From: Sesamum alatum
Taxonomy: Eukaryota > Streptophyta > Magnoliopsida > Lamiales > Pedaliaceae
DNA: 64,000 bases
Direction of reading: 5' to 3'
Assembly (NCBI GenBank): GCA_034509735.1
Contig: JACGWO010000003.1
Location: 8,866,001 to 8,930,000, forward strand
Positions 24,163 through 35,924 of this stretch are shown one piece after another. The first letter of the stretch is position 1, and each line of letters begins with the position of its first letter. The position numbers and the translations under genes were made by a program. Under the pieces are notes generated by a model, which saw only the letters and a program-made list of their open reading frames with translations, made no database searches and was not told the origin of the DNA.

Positions 24163-24377
24163 CTGCGTACTTTCCGGTTGTCCTCATGCCATTTCTCGAA
24201 CGTCAAACGTTCTTCAGGCGTGGACCCCTCCGGTAAGTCGCTCGGTGGCTGCTCGTCCAAGACGTAGCCTTGGTTCTCGAAACCGAGGACGATCCTCAGG
24301 TTTCTCAGCCAGTCCGAGTAGTTCGTTCCGTCGAATTTGTTAGTCTCAAGAATCATGGTTAACGGGTTCTTAGACAT
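24163..24377 (-). pseudogene. A2 gag N-terminal part
   Basis: On the minus strand ATG at 24377 opens MSKNPLTMILETNKF and continues NYSDWLRNLRIVL to KVRS, where the solo LTR cuts it. This is the same start as A1 (37492) and A3 (58017). Gag forms the particle that packages element RNA. Confidence 0.88.
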
Positions 24378-26243
24378 ATCTACATTAATGAAAATGTGAA
24401 GCAGAAATTAGCAGATGATGGTAATATTATAGTTCAAGTTGAAGACTTGGTTTTTTAGTCTTTAACCCTCCCACTATTTATACGAAAATCCGCCACTCTC
24501 AAGCGGAGTTTCGGGAAACCATTTCCTAGTGGGCTTGGGATCCACAAGCGTAATCTCCATGCCCCGCTTTTACAATTCACATGAAGAAGACCTTGTGGGA
24601 GATATCCAATATCATTCTCATCCAATGAGATTCTCAAGATATTTTGCCTCACCTATTCACATGGTCCCGAGGACTCCAAGCGAACCATGTTACTCAGTGT
24701 TGGGCCCGACACATCAACCAAATCATGCCTCAAACTGTTGCCCCCCACGACTCGTGAGACAGGGAAACAGCGAGCGCAGTCTTTTTTGTTCACAACAATA
24801 GTGCAGCTTTCCCCTAGTCCAAGTGTGCCACGACTCGTGAGACCACACTTGGGTAGTGGTAGCTTCCTCACCACATTGCTGTGGATGGAAGGCTCGGACA
24901 GACCAAAATACCATTTTGATCCAAGTCCGTTCTGGGCCTAATATTTAATTTGGTCCAACGAAATGAGAGTTTGTGTATGACCGAGACCTCATCACATTAT
25001 TGTGTTTTAGCATGCATAAATATCCAATATTTAAAGCGATAAATAAATACGCCGCATGCAGAAAACATAGCATACCCCTGTTAGGATGATCACAAGCCCA
25101 ACCTATGCGACCCACTGAGCCCGCAGTGAGTCTATGGTCTGTCTAGGGTGGTCCTAAATTATTACAATAGTAATATACCCATTGTCATTCCAATGGGCCT
25201 TGTAGTGCTCTTGTTTCACGCCTTAATGCTCCTCCTTGGGGTCTCCGACTCCAATTGCTTGTTAAAAGTAAAACCTCACCAATCCTATCTACTCTCATTA
25301 CAACTGAAAGTAATACATTGGTAATAAGGAAAACAAGCCTTAACATCATGAGGCTGAAAATACGGGAGATGATAGTCCCAAAAACAAAAGGCACGCAGGC
25401 CCCACCCAACAGAAAATAAATGATCATACATTCATCCATACATAAGGTCTAGGGCTCTTGTGATCATCCCATGTTGATTCCATCAACTCACATATAACAT
25501 AATTATTCCAAATAATCATGCAATAAAACCAATGGATATTCCAAATATCCAAGTGATGTCCAACATCACAAAAGCATAAACATATAAATAATATGCAAAA
25601 TTCAAATTTTAAATTTAATGGACATTTTATACAATGCATCCAATGCATGTATTAATCCCAAATTAATTAAGAAAAATTAATCCAAGGAATAATCCAATTA
25701 TTCCAAAATCAAAAATGCAAAATTAATATATTTTCAGAATATTGTGCAGAAAAATACAGAAAATTAAATTTTTCCGGAAAAAGTCGAAAAACGGCACAAA
25801 ACGGCCCAGCCGTTGCGCTGGCCGGCCGCCGCGCGCGCGCGCTGTGCCGCGCGCTGGCCCTCTGCCAGCAGCGGCCGGCTGCGCACAGCGCGCGCGCGCG
25901 CCCCTGCGCGCGCGCCTGTGCGCAGCGTCCGCGGGCATGGCGTGCGCGCGCAGGCGCCCGCCTGCGCGCGGCCACTGCCGGCCCGACCAAAATTTTATTT
26001 TATTTTTATTTTTTTTGTTTTTCAAAACTGTTTCAGCACAATAACATTAATATTATTCTGAAAATAAGCATGCAATTTTAGATCCAATCTAACAAAATTA
26101 AGCATGCCAAAGGTCCATTAAATCCAAACAATTGAATTATCATATTATTCATATATTTATGTAATCTAACATGCGAATAAAGCCATTTAAAAGCAAGTAG
26201 ATCATGCCAAACACATAGATCTATGCCCCTTACATCGAACCGG
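24378..26243 (-). other. A2 leader (PBS to gag), minus strand
   Basis: No intact gene. In transcript order it contains the GC-rich block (25990 down to about 25800), the hairpin with the duplicated GTCTCACGAGTCGTGG motif (reversed copies at 24828-24843 and 24745-24760; stem arms 24819-24827 and 24844-24852; outer arms 24791-24799 and 24875-24883), and a TATAAATAG (reversed, 24474-24482) about 100 bp before gag. Confidence 0.8.
25800..25990 (-). other. GC-rich structured block of the A2 leader
   Basis: About 190 bp made almost only of G and C with long CGCG runs, between flanks that are about two-thirds A+T. It is longer than in A1 and A3 because of expanded CG dinucleotide runs near 25885-25920. 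Inverted repeats allow strong RNA hairpins. Overlapping Ala/Arg-rich open frames are composition artefacts. Confidence 0.7.
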
Positions 26244-26255
26244 GCTCTGATACCA
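26244..26255 (-). other. A2 primer-binding site (initiator Met-tRNA)
   Basis: GCTCTGATACCA, the complement of TGGTATCAGAGC, starts 2 bp inside the 5' LTR. It matches the 3' end of plant initiator-Met tRNA and would prime minus-strand synthesis. Confidence 0.85.
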
Positions 26256-26257
26256 CT

Positions 26258-28482
26258 TGAAGGATAAGCGGATCCGCCCGGGATCGCGAGCGGAAGCGAG
26301 AAAAGCGAGAAATTGCGTAAATTTAAATCAAATTCAAAATATACGAATCCCAAAGGGTGTACCCTTGGGTGCTCAACCGGGCGTTCGATGTAGGATGTGT
26401 AAATATTAAAACATATATTTAAACACATAGGGCATAGATATACAATTGAAATCAATCAAAGCGTAATAAACCGTTACCTTTGATTGTTTAGCGTATGCTC
26501 CCGGCTACTAGCGTTGTTCCTTCTCCGGCATGCTCACGAAATCCAAACGTATGGATTCTCCAAAGGTGATCCACACCACACCAGAAGAAACACACGTTCT
26601 TCTTTCTAGAAAAGAACGGGTTTAGGAAGGAATCGGTTTAAGAGAAGAACACTATGAATTAGTGTTCTCTTAAACTTACTTTGTTCTTCTTCTTGATTCA
26701 AAATCAAGTGAAGAACACAAGTGTAAGAGAGGGAGGGAGCATGAAATTTTGAGAGAGAGGAGAGGATTTTTGTTTTCTCTTTTTCCTAGAAAAAGATGAA
26801 TAATGAATCACTTATGCTTGGTGTTGTATATTCTAATATATATACATAATTAATGTGATTATTGGAATGTGTCTAGGTTCATCCAAGGATGTCTAGATTC
26901 ATTCCAATCAATCACCATCAATTCTTCAATCAAGCCTACCAAAATTTATGGTATGATCAAATCATACCAAAAGGGAAGAGCTTCATTGGAGTTGATTTGT
27001 CTCTTTCCAAAAGAGATAAGTCAACATACCACCTAGCATGAAACATGGCTGATTTTGCTTCCTCCAAGGGAGCGTGTCGGCCATGTTTGATTAAGGAAAG
27101 AAGTCCAACTTCTTCCCATTCCAAATTAGGAATTATTTCTCCTCTCGGATATAATTTAACGGACCGGGTTTTATCGTAATCCAATTGCGACGAACCCAAT
27201 ATTAAATCCAATTTAATGTCCACTTAAATTATTCCCGTTGATCTTTTAATCCAATTAAAAGATCCAACGTCTCAACATCTCAACTTTCCATATTTAATCG
27301 AAAATCCAATTTACCGATTAAATGAAAGCCCGATACAATATCGGCCCGTCCATCCAATGGACTTTCCCTTAAGTAATCTAATTACTTATTTTATCCTTCG
27401 AGATTGACTCGAAGTCGGTCTCTCAACCTCCTCGGTGATTTGTGTGTGACCCTTTAGGTTCACCCTCAGCTAGACTTGGGCCCGTGTCCCACAAGGGCCC
27501 GTTACCATGGGTGGCCGTCTAGCAACGGTCCATGGCACTAGAGACTATATGAATTGGCGTGAACATTTAGGCGCCGATTTCGTACGGGTACGATCCTTCC
27601 GTCTACCGTCTCCCGGCCTTAGTCTAGGGTATGAAATTGGGCGTCGGTTCCCATCCTTGACTAGGCATCTATGCTTAATACTCGAGATTACTTATGCTTC
27701 ATTGCATCGACATAGGAAACCATTCCCTGTTCGACCAACCACTGTGGCTACAGCTTCAAACAGCATGTACGTGTCCCCGAGTGCATAGGAGATACCTCTG
27801 TCATATACTGACAGGGGACGGATCCTTTTCTTGGAATCCACCGTCCTCACTACACATTCCGACTGCACTGGACAAGGCTTATAATGATCATCTTACAGAA
27901 TGATCACCTCTCGCCAGATCCAAGATACAGCCGTCGTGTACACGCGATTGCCATGATCCCTCAAGTCTGAGGATTACTCCCGTACTATCGGAACCGGGGA
28001 ATCCAATCATACCGACCAAGCCTCCAAGGCTTCTATATGATGATCCCGCGAGTCAGTCCAGTCGGCTCGACCCCAGTCGACCAACCATCAAGATCGTGTA
28101 GGCGTCCCACGCCTGTCGCCGATGAAACATGGCACTCATCCAATGAACACGACTCTTGACGCAAGTCTCAATAGGACTCTCGATGCCCTGTCTCGAGGTC
28201 CTCGACTTGGAACGTTTCAGACCCAACTCTTAATCAGTTGGTTTCATGACCACCATCCAATGCGTGGCCCAACTGTACGAGTTGTTATCCATGGTCTGTG
28301 GGCTTTGTTGCGATATAAGTTAAACACCGTTTTAACAAATGTAAGATGAGCGCAACAAAGAAGGTACCATTGGTGACGAATACTCATCTTATTCATCACA
28401 TAATAATATTTCATTCACATCAAGTTGTCGGATAGGTTACAAATTGCCAAACATATTGGCTTTCTGGTCACCTATTCCAACA
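26258..28482 (-). repeat. A2 5' LTR (2225 bp)
   Basis: Pairs with 16222-18439. On the plus strand it begins TGAAGGATAAGCGGATCC and ends CCTATTCCAACA, followed by the TSD TTTTT. Confidence 0.9.
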
Positions 28483-28976
28483 TTTTTAGCTTATGCTATA
28501 GCCTAGTTGTTATCCTCCAAGGTGGCTACTGGCTCGGCCATGCTAGGCACCACACCCAACAATTAGGTGTAGTCTTTTCATCCAAACTACTTTTCATAAA
28601 CGACTTCCAAAGTTGCCATACATTCGACTTTCATGATGAAACCTTAGGTGTATCCTGCTTGGAACCTTTCCAAGCCACCACTTTCACCATTGAGTCTCAA
28701 CGTACATAGGTATTGAGACTAAAATATTATTAACATGATTCTAGAAGCTATTATTGCTATAGTCTTCCAGAATGAACTCTCCATTAATGTGCGTCAAAAT
28801 ACTTCTTTAGTTCTTATTCATGTATTAAAGAAAATTCCTAACAGTTGTCTATTGCCTCCTCGGTACACCCTCGATCTCCGTTGTTACTTAAAGCATACAC
28901 AACATTCGGTCAGATGCAACGAACAATATTCCTATGCTGTTTACGACAAAGACATAGAGGATGTCAAACATCTAAG
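28483..28976 (-). pseudogene. D RNase H / RT fragment, continued after A2
   Basis: The complement matches A2's own RNase H (compare the tract around GCTTGGAACCTTTCCAAG at 28660-28677 with 18820-18840) and then the RT connection (AGAGGATGTCAAACATC near 28957). It is the continuation of 16007-16221 and is cut at 28976 by element C. Stops are frequent. Confidence 0.7.
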
Positions 28977-31883
28977 TGTTGGAATAGATGACCAGAAAGT
29001 CAATGTGGTTAGTTATTTTGAGAATTATTCGCCGATCTCCAAACAAAAGTAATATTATGCCGATGAATGTAGTAAGGATTCATTATTGGCAACAACGAGT
29101 TTGCTGTGCTTATTACTAACATTGAACGAGATTTCAATGTCACAACAAATTCCGAAAGACCGAATAGTTAAAGCTTAAGAGTTGGGATGTGCATAGGTTG
29201 GCAGCCATGAGAGCAACTCCTGAGGGCCAATTTGAAATGTTCTAAGTCGAGGATCTCAAAACGGGCATTGGGTGTCATATAGAGACTTGTGTAAGTATTG
29301 CAGTCGTGTTTCATCTGCAGTATAAATAGATCGTCTATACAATTTTAGTGGGTTGGTTGGTTGAGGTAGTCAACTGACTGAAGTGACTCGCGGGAATCTT
29401 CATATGGAAGCCATGCGGGCTTGATCGGTATGACTGGTATTCCTAGTTCCGATAGTATGGAATTAGTCCTTGAACTTGAGAAATCATGACAGTCGCTTGG
29501 ATACGAAGGTTTTATCATAGATTTGGCGAGCGATGACCGTATCATGAGCTCTGGTTATCATAAACCTCGTAAAGAATTGTGACAACAAGTTCTCCTATGC
29601 GCCCTGACATGGTTTAGACTCTTAATATCTTTGGCCAAAGCGTTTGATCGATTAGGGATGGGTTCTTGGATCGGATCAAAAGAGCAAACGCATCTCGAGT
29701 ACAAACCATATATTACTAGTCAATGATGAGAACTGATGTCTAATTCCATGCCCTAGACTAAGGCTGGGAGACGGTTGACGGAAGGGCCATACTTGTACAA
29801 AACTCAAAGCTTAGATGTTTACGCCAACATTCACCAATCCCTAATGCGATAGACCGTTGAGAGATGGCCACCCATAGTGACTGGCTTTTCCCATATGTGG
29901 GATCAAGCCGAAGCCTAGCTGAGGATGAACCTAAAGGGTCACACACAAATCGTTATGGAAGTGATGGAATTAATTCAGAATTAATTCTGAAAGAAACAAG
30001 TTAATTTAATTGAATTAAATTAATTCATGGAGAATAATAATGGTTGGACCATTTATTTGGGACAATCCATTGGATGGATGGCCTAAGAATTTAATTAATT
30101 GAATTAATTAGATTTTGGACTTAGACTTTTAAATTAATTGGATTAATTTAAATAGGCTCTGGCTAATTGATTAGTGTATTGGATTCATTAAGTATTTGGT
30201 AGATGAGCTTGTCTAATTAATGGATTGAATTCATTGATTGGTTGAGAGTTCTTAAATTAATTAGTTAGACTAATTAATGATTTGGACTTAATCAATATAT
30301 TCGATTTATTAATTGACTATATTTGGATTTGTATATTTATTTAATTGGATTAAATATTTACATGGACTTTTCTATGAATATTTATTTAATTGAATTAAAT
30401 AAATGCAATAGATTAATTATTGGGCTTGAATTAATTTATTGGACAAATTTAGACAAACCCAACCCGAATACCATTTGCCCTAGCCGCCGCTGGAGAGAGA
30501 ATGAGGTTAGTGGAATTCTTGTCCTTTTGGATCAATTGCAGAAATAGTCACTTCGTATTTTATGTTTAGATTATCCAAAATAGGTTGAGGTGAGATGTTG
30601 TTAGTGGGTTTTAGAGAAGGTTTTTGAAATACCACTAACTTGAAAATCCTTTTCCACTATATGAGCACAAACGTGCACATATAAGGTATGTGAACAAGTG
30701 TGTGTGGAATTTTCTCTTTCTCAGGACTCTCTCTCCCGCACAATGATGGACACACACAAACACCTATAAGTGTGTGTGAGAATGGCTCTCTATTTTTCTC
30801 CAAAACCAACCCACAAATTTCCCTTCTTCACCATGCTATATGTTCTCCTTGAATTCAAGTTAGAGAACAAGAAAATTCTGGATACACTAATTAATTGTTT
30901 TTCACAATTTCGTTTCTTCCACTGATTTAGTCTTTTCTAGCAAGAAAGTTAGATCCAATTTTCCGGTGTGGTATGGACTTGCTTTAGAGGGGCTCTATAT
31001 TGAGTCCTCTAAGTTCATCTTCGTGGTTATTTTTCGTTCTCTTTGTATTTATCCTTGGCCACCTTTAAACGCATGTTTATACCCGTACATGCCAATATTC
31101 ACCTAGTCTCTAGTGCCATGTACCATTGCTAGATGGCCACCCGTGATGACTGGCTTTTCCCATGTGTCGGTACAAGTCGAAGTCTAGTTGAGGGTGAACC
31201 TAAAGGTTATACACAAATCACTGTGGAAGTGATGAAATTAATTCAGAATTAATTTCAAAAGAAATGAGTTAATTTAATTTGATTAAATTAATTCATGAAG
31301 AATAATAAATGATTGGATTTATTTGCGATAATCCATTGGATGGATGACCTAAAAATTTAATTAATTGAATTAATTAAAAATTTTGTTGTTAGTCTTTTAA
31401 ATTAATTGGATTAATTTAATTAGACTCTGGCTAATTGATTAGTGGATTGGATTCATTAATTAATTGGTAGATGAATTTGTCGAATTCATGGATTGAATTC
31501 ATTACTTGGCGGAGAATCATTAAATTAATTAGTTGAACTAATTAATGGTTTGGGCTTAATTAATTCATTGATTTATTAATTAAGTATATTTGAGTTTGTG
31601 TATTTATTTAATTGGATTAAATATTTACATGAACTTTTCTATTGGGTATTTATTTAATTGGATTGAATAAATGCAATAGATTAATTATTGGGTTTCAATT
31701 AATTTGTTGGACAAATTAAAACAAGTCCAACCCAAATACCATTTGCCCTAGCCGCCGCTAGAGAGAGAATGATGTTAGTGGGATTCTCGGCCTTTTGGAT
31801 CAATTGCACAAGTAGTCACTTCGTGTGTTGTGTAGAGATTATCCAAAATAGGTTGAGCTAAGATGTTGTTAGCGGGTTTTAGA
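28977..31883 (+). repeat. C 5' LTR, part before the PIF insertion, with tandem duplication
   Basis: It contains U3 with the palindrome CTTTGGCCAAAG at 29629-29640. The segment from about 29820 to 31078 is then repeated from about 31079: GGCCACCC, GGTGAACCTAAAGG, ATTAATTCAGAATTAATT, CCCTAGCCGCCGCT and later blocks all recur in the same order. The first unit runs through to the Y-patch promoter region (about 30700-31060). The second unit is broken at about 31884 by the PIF element and resumes at 47889. No gene is present. Confidence 0.75.
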
Positions 31884-32060
31884 GAAAATATCTTATAAGC
31901 TCCTACATCTTATAAGATATTTTAGGAGCTTATAAGATGTTGAATCTTATTTTAAAAATAAGCTCTTAAGGTGTTTGGATAACAATCTTGTAAGATGTGA
32001 AAACATCTTATAAGTTTTATAGGGCGTTTGGCATAATAAGGTCTTTTTATTGATAAAATG
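31884..32060. repeat. Left terminal inverted repeat region with CTTATAAG palindromes
   Basis: Dense copies of ACATCTTATAAGATGT-type palindromes, then GGGCGTTTGGCATAATAAGG. The outermost about 25 bp seen at the right end (GAGGGTGTTTGGCTAAGC in reverse) is missing here, so the left end is probably truncated. Confidence 0.7.
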
Positions 32061-32443
32061 ACCCAAAAGAACATGGTACTATTAGAATAAAATAACTAGC
32101 TAATTCTTGACATACATGTATTTAAATATGATTAAAATACTTTCATAAATATTTTTAGTTAGATAATTTATAATGTCTTGAATCTATACTTTTTTTAGAA
32201 AATAAAATACTAATAGCAATTTTATTTTTGTGTAACTGTATTATTAAATAACTAAAAATTTTCTCTTCTTCGAATAAAAAAAATTAAATTGCAAATAAAC
32301 TTCTTTAAAATTATGTGCAAATAAAATAACCATCCACTATTATAGCTAAAACAAAATTTAAATCCATATAAATTGAAGTGCTATTAAAATTTAATGTACT
32401 ACAAAATAAAAGAACAAAAGTCTTGAAACTCTAAAATTAAAAT
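32061..32443. other. PIF 3' noncoding region
   Basis: AT-rich sequence between the left TIR and the transposase stop codon. The first part (to about 32120) still pairs with the right end; nothing else is recognised. Confidence 0.5.
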
Positions 32444-33420
32444 TTACCATCTTCGAGCAATTTCCATAGCAATTGAATCACGCAATGCCATCCAATAAAT
32501 GCTTTTAGGATCGCCTTCATCTTCTACAGTAGTAACTCTACTAGAAGTTTCAGTAACTCGTTTAGTGCATGGTTCATAACTTTCATCCTTAGCTATTTGA
32601 AATGCCTTATCTGCAATATTTTTCTTTCTTATATAATTATGAATTGCCATAGTCGCCAGCACGATTTCTCTTTGCGTGTCAATATGAAAATAAGGCATAT
32701 CACACAAAATATTCCATCTTGCTTTCCAAACTCCAAAAGTTCGTTCAATAGTATTTCTGCAAGAAGAATGATAGTAGTTGAACTTTTCCTTGAAATTACG
32801 TGGTGCACGTTGTTGGCCACTCCTAGCTCGACGAAAATCTTCAAGGTGATATCTTATATTATCATCTCTATAAGGACCCATATATCCTGGCATATGTGAA
32901 TATCCAGCATCAACCAAGTAATATTTTTTTTCCTTTTGGAAGAGGAAAGTTAAGATCCAATCGCCGAATTGCTTCTCCAAATATTCTATTATCATGTGCA
33001 GCTCCTTCCCATCCAGCCCAAGCGAATGTAAAGCACATATTAAAGTCTACAACTGCAAGAATATTTTGAGTTGCGTACCCTTTGCGTCGCATATATGGTA
33101 TTGCTTGTCCTTGTGGTAGTCGAGCCTTCACATGTGTGCCATCAATTGCTCCAATGCAATCCTATAAGCAATCAACCAAAAAAGAAAAAAAAAAAAGAGT
33201 TAGTAATTACAAGTTATTTTATAAACTTAGCAAATATATATGTGTATTTATTATCTAATTAAATAATTACTTACATCAAAAAATGGCTTGTACCGATGAT
33301 GTTGAGGGCTATGGTATCCCTTCCCCTCGTTATACTCGGGATGTGGTCTAATTATATCATTAGCAAGTTTACCCACAACCTTTAGTACTCTATGAAAATG
33401 TCTGGAGATAGTTTCACCCG
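32444..33420 (-). pseudogene. PIF/Harbinger DDE transposase, catalytic part
   Basis: On the minus strand the coding text resumes after A1 at 33420 (SGETISRHFHRVLKVVGKLA), reaches a 113-bp intron at 33162-33274 (GTAAGT...TATAG, in phase), then DCIGAIDGTHVKARLP (first Asp), AGWEGAAHDNRIFGEAI (second Asp), VDAGYSHMPGYMGPYR and NTIERTFGVWKARW (Glu), ending at a stop at 32444. The DDE triad is present. An A8 run near 32931-32938 puts the two halves of the catalytic domain in different frames; seven A would keep the frame. The enzyme family cuts and pastes the element at 3-bp TWA targets together with the Myb-like partner. The gene is inactivated by the A1 insertion, this frameshift and an upstream nonsense codon. 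Confidence 0.87.
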
Positions 33421-33425
33421 AATGA
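33421..33425 (+). repeat. A1 target-site duplication, left copy
   Basis: AATGA precedes the 5' LTR and is repeated at 43315-43319 after the 3' LTR. Confidence 0.95.
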
Positions 33426-34096
33426 TGTTGGAATAGGTGACCAGAAAGCCAATAGGTTTGGCAATTTGTAACCTCTCCGACAACTTGATGTGAATGTAAT
33501 ATTATTATGTGATGAATAAGATGAGTGTTCGTCACCAATGGTACCTCCTTTGTTGCGCTCATCTTACATTTGTTAAAACAGTGTTTAACTTATATCGCAA
33601 CAAAGCCCACAGACCATGGATAACAACTCGTGCAGTTGGGCCACGCATTGGATGGTGGTCATGAAACCAACTGATTAAGAGTTGGGTCTGAAACGTTCCA
33701 AGTCGAGGACCTCGAGACAGGGCATCGAGAGTCCTATTGAGACTTGCGTCAAGAGTCGTGTTCATTGGATGAGTGCCGTGTTTCATCGGCGACAGGCGTG
33801 GGACGCCTACACGATCTTGATGGGTTGGTCGACTGGGGTCGAGCCGACTGGACTGACTCGTTGGGATCATCATATGGAAGCCTTGGAGGCTTAGTCGGTA
33901 TGATTGGATTTCCCCGGTTTCGATAGTACGGGAGTAATCCTCAGACTTGAGGGATCATGGCAGTCGCGTGTACAGGACGGCTGTATCTTGGATCTGACGA
34001 GAGGTAATCATTCTGTAAGATGATTATCATAAGCCTTGTCCAGTGCAGTCAGAATGTGTAGCGAGGACGGTGGATTCCAAGAAGAGGATCCGTCCC

Positions 34097-34205
34097 CTGT
34101 CAGTATGTGACAGAGGTATCTCCTATGCACTCGGAGACACGTTCATGCTGTTTGAAGCTGTGGCCACAGTGGTTGGTCGAACAGGGAATGGTTCCCTGTG
34201 TCGAC
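34097..34205 (+). promoter_or_regulatory. Conserved palindrome cassette in LTR U3
   Basis: Three inverted repeats in a row (34097-34113, 34158-34169, 34176-34205). Counterparts sit at the same place in B, C and E LTRs with different loop or arm sequence but kept symmetry, for example CTTTGGCCAAAG at 29629-29640 in C. It lies about 0.9 kb upstream of the putative TATA tract, so a DNA-level role such as a dimeric factor site is possible; no function is known. Confidence 0.5.
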
Positions 34206-35063
34206 GCAATGAAGCATACGTGGTCTCGAGTATTAAGCATAGATGCCTAGTCAAGGATGGGAACCGACGCCCAATTCCATACCCTAGACTAAGGCCGGGA
34301 GACGGTAGACGGAAGGATCGTACCCGTACGGAATCGGCGCCTAAATGTTCACGCCAATTCACCTAGTCTCTAGTGCCATGGACTGTTGCTAGACGGCCCA
34401 CCCATGGTAACGGGCCCTTGTGGGACACGGGCCCAAGTCTAGCTGAGGGTGAACCTAAAGGGTCACACACAAATCACCGAGGAGGTTGAGAGATCGACTT
34501 GGAGTCAATCTCGAAGGATAAAATAAGTAATTGGATTACTTAAGGGAAAGGTCCATTGGATGGACGGGCCGATATTGTATCGGGCTTTCATTTAATCGGT
34601 AAATTGAATTTTCGATTAAATATGGAAAGTTGAGATGTTGAGATGTTGGATCTTTTAATTGGATTAAAAGATCAACGGGAATAATTTAAGTGGACATTAA
34701 ATTGGATTTAATATTGGGTTCGTCGTAATTGGATTGCGATAAAACCCGGTCCGTTAAATTATACCCGAGAGGAGAAATAATTCCTAATTTGGAATGGGAA
34801 GAAGTTGGACTTCTTTCCTTAATTAAACATGGCCGACACGCTCCCTTGGAGGAAGCAAAATCAGCCATGTTTCATGCTAGGTGGTATGTTGACTTATCTC
34901 TTTTGGAAAGAGACAAATCAACTCCAAATCAAGCTCTTCCCTTTTGGTATGATTTGATCATACCATAAATTTTGGTAGGCTTGATTGAAGAATTGATGGT
35001 GATTGATTGGAATGAATCTAGACATCCTTGGATGAACCTAGACACATTTCAATAATCACATTA

Positions 35064-35080
35064 ATTATGTATATATATGA
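35064..35080 (+). promoter_or_regulatory. Putative core promoter (TATA tract) of A1 LTR
   Basis: TTATGTATATATATGAG is followed within 100 bp by CT-rich sequence (CTCTCCTCTCTCTC near 35150), a layout like the clearer TATA boxes of the B and E LTRs. Confidence 0.4.
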
Positions 35081-35660
35081 GAATATACAACACCACGCAT
35101 AAGTGATTCATTGTTCATCTTTTTCTAGGAAAAAGAGAAGACAAAAATCCTCTCCTCTCTCTCAAAATTTCGTGCTCCCTCCCTCTCTTACACTTGTGTT
35201 CTTCACTTGATTTTGAATCAAGAAGAAGAACAAAGTAAGTTTAAGAGAACACTAATTCATAGTGTTCTTCTCTTAAACCGATTCCTTCCTAAACCCGTTC
35301 TTTTCTAGCAAGAAGAACGTGTGTTTCTTCCGTTGTGGTGTGGATCACCTTTGGAGAATCCATACGTTTGGATTTCGTGAGCATTCCGGAGAAGGAACAA
35401 CGCTAGTAGCCGGGAGCATACGCTAAACAATCAAAGGTAACGGTTTATTACGCTTTGATTGATTTCAATTGTATATCTATGCCCTATGTGTTTAAATATA
35501 TGTTTTAATATTTACACATCCTACATCGAACGCCCGGTTGAGCACCCAAGGGTACACCCCTTGGGATTCGCGTATTTTGAATTTGATTTAAATTTACGCA
35601 CTTTTTCCACGCTTTCTCGCTTCCGCTCGCGCTCCCGGGCGGATCCGCTTGTCCTTCAAG

Positions 35661-35672
35661 TGGTATCAGAGC
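35661..35672 (+). other. A1 primer-binding site
   Basis: TGGTATCAGAGC, 2 bp after the LTR, is complementary to the 3' end of initiator Met-tRNA. Confidence 0.9.
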
Positions 35673-35924
35673 CCGGTTCGATGTAAGGGGCATAGATCTA
35701 TGTGTTTGGCGTGATCTACTTGCTTTTAAACGGCTTTATTGGCATGTTAGATTACATAAATATATGAATAATATGATGATTCAATTGTTTGGATTTAATG
35801 GACTTTTGGCATGCTTAATTTTGTTAGATTGGATCTAAAATTGCATGCTTATTTTCAGAATAATATTAATGTTATTGTGCTGAAACAGTTTTGAAAAACA
35901 CAAAAAATAAAAAATAAAAATTTG

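Larger units (their letters stand above)
16222..28482 (-). mobile_element. A2: near-complete Ty1/copia element, minus strand
   Basis: LTRs at 16222-18439 (3') and 26258-28482 (5'), reversed PPT at 18440-18450, reversed PBS at 26244-26255, and a 5-bp TSD TTTTT at 16217-16221 and 28483-28487. The internal domain holds a long leader, gag, protease, integrase, RT and RNase H in the usual copia order. A solo B LTR interrupts gag at 22162-24162. Without that insertion A2 is about 10.25 kb, and its gag would be open across the insertion point. Remaining lesions are a nonsense codon after protease, a 2-bp deletion in integrase, a nonsense codon in RT and the family-wide RNase H frameshifts. Confidence 0.92.
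33426..35658 (+). repeat. A1 5' LTR (2233 bp)
   Basis: TGTTGGAATAGG...TTGTCCTTCA. U3 holds a hairpin CTGTCA(GTATG)TGACAG at 34097-34113, the palindrome CTGTGGCCACAG at 34158-34169, and a long hairpin with arms ACAGGGAA and TTCCCTGT at 34176-34205. An AT-rich TATATATATG tract near 35070 followed by CT-rich sequence is the likely core promoter. Confidence 0.95.

Noticed and set aside
34043..34366. 107-codon open frame inside family-A LTRs, repeated in every copy
   Set aside because: It overlaps the palindromic U3 cassette and exists only because the LTR is repeated. No domain, and related B/C/E LTRs do not keep it.
35661..35672. tRNA-like match
   Set aside because: This is only the 12-nt complement of the tRNA 3' end (primer site); there is no cloverleaf around it. 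No tRNA gene was found in the window.
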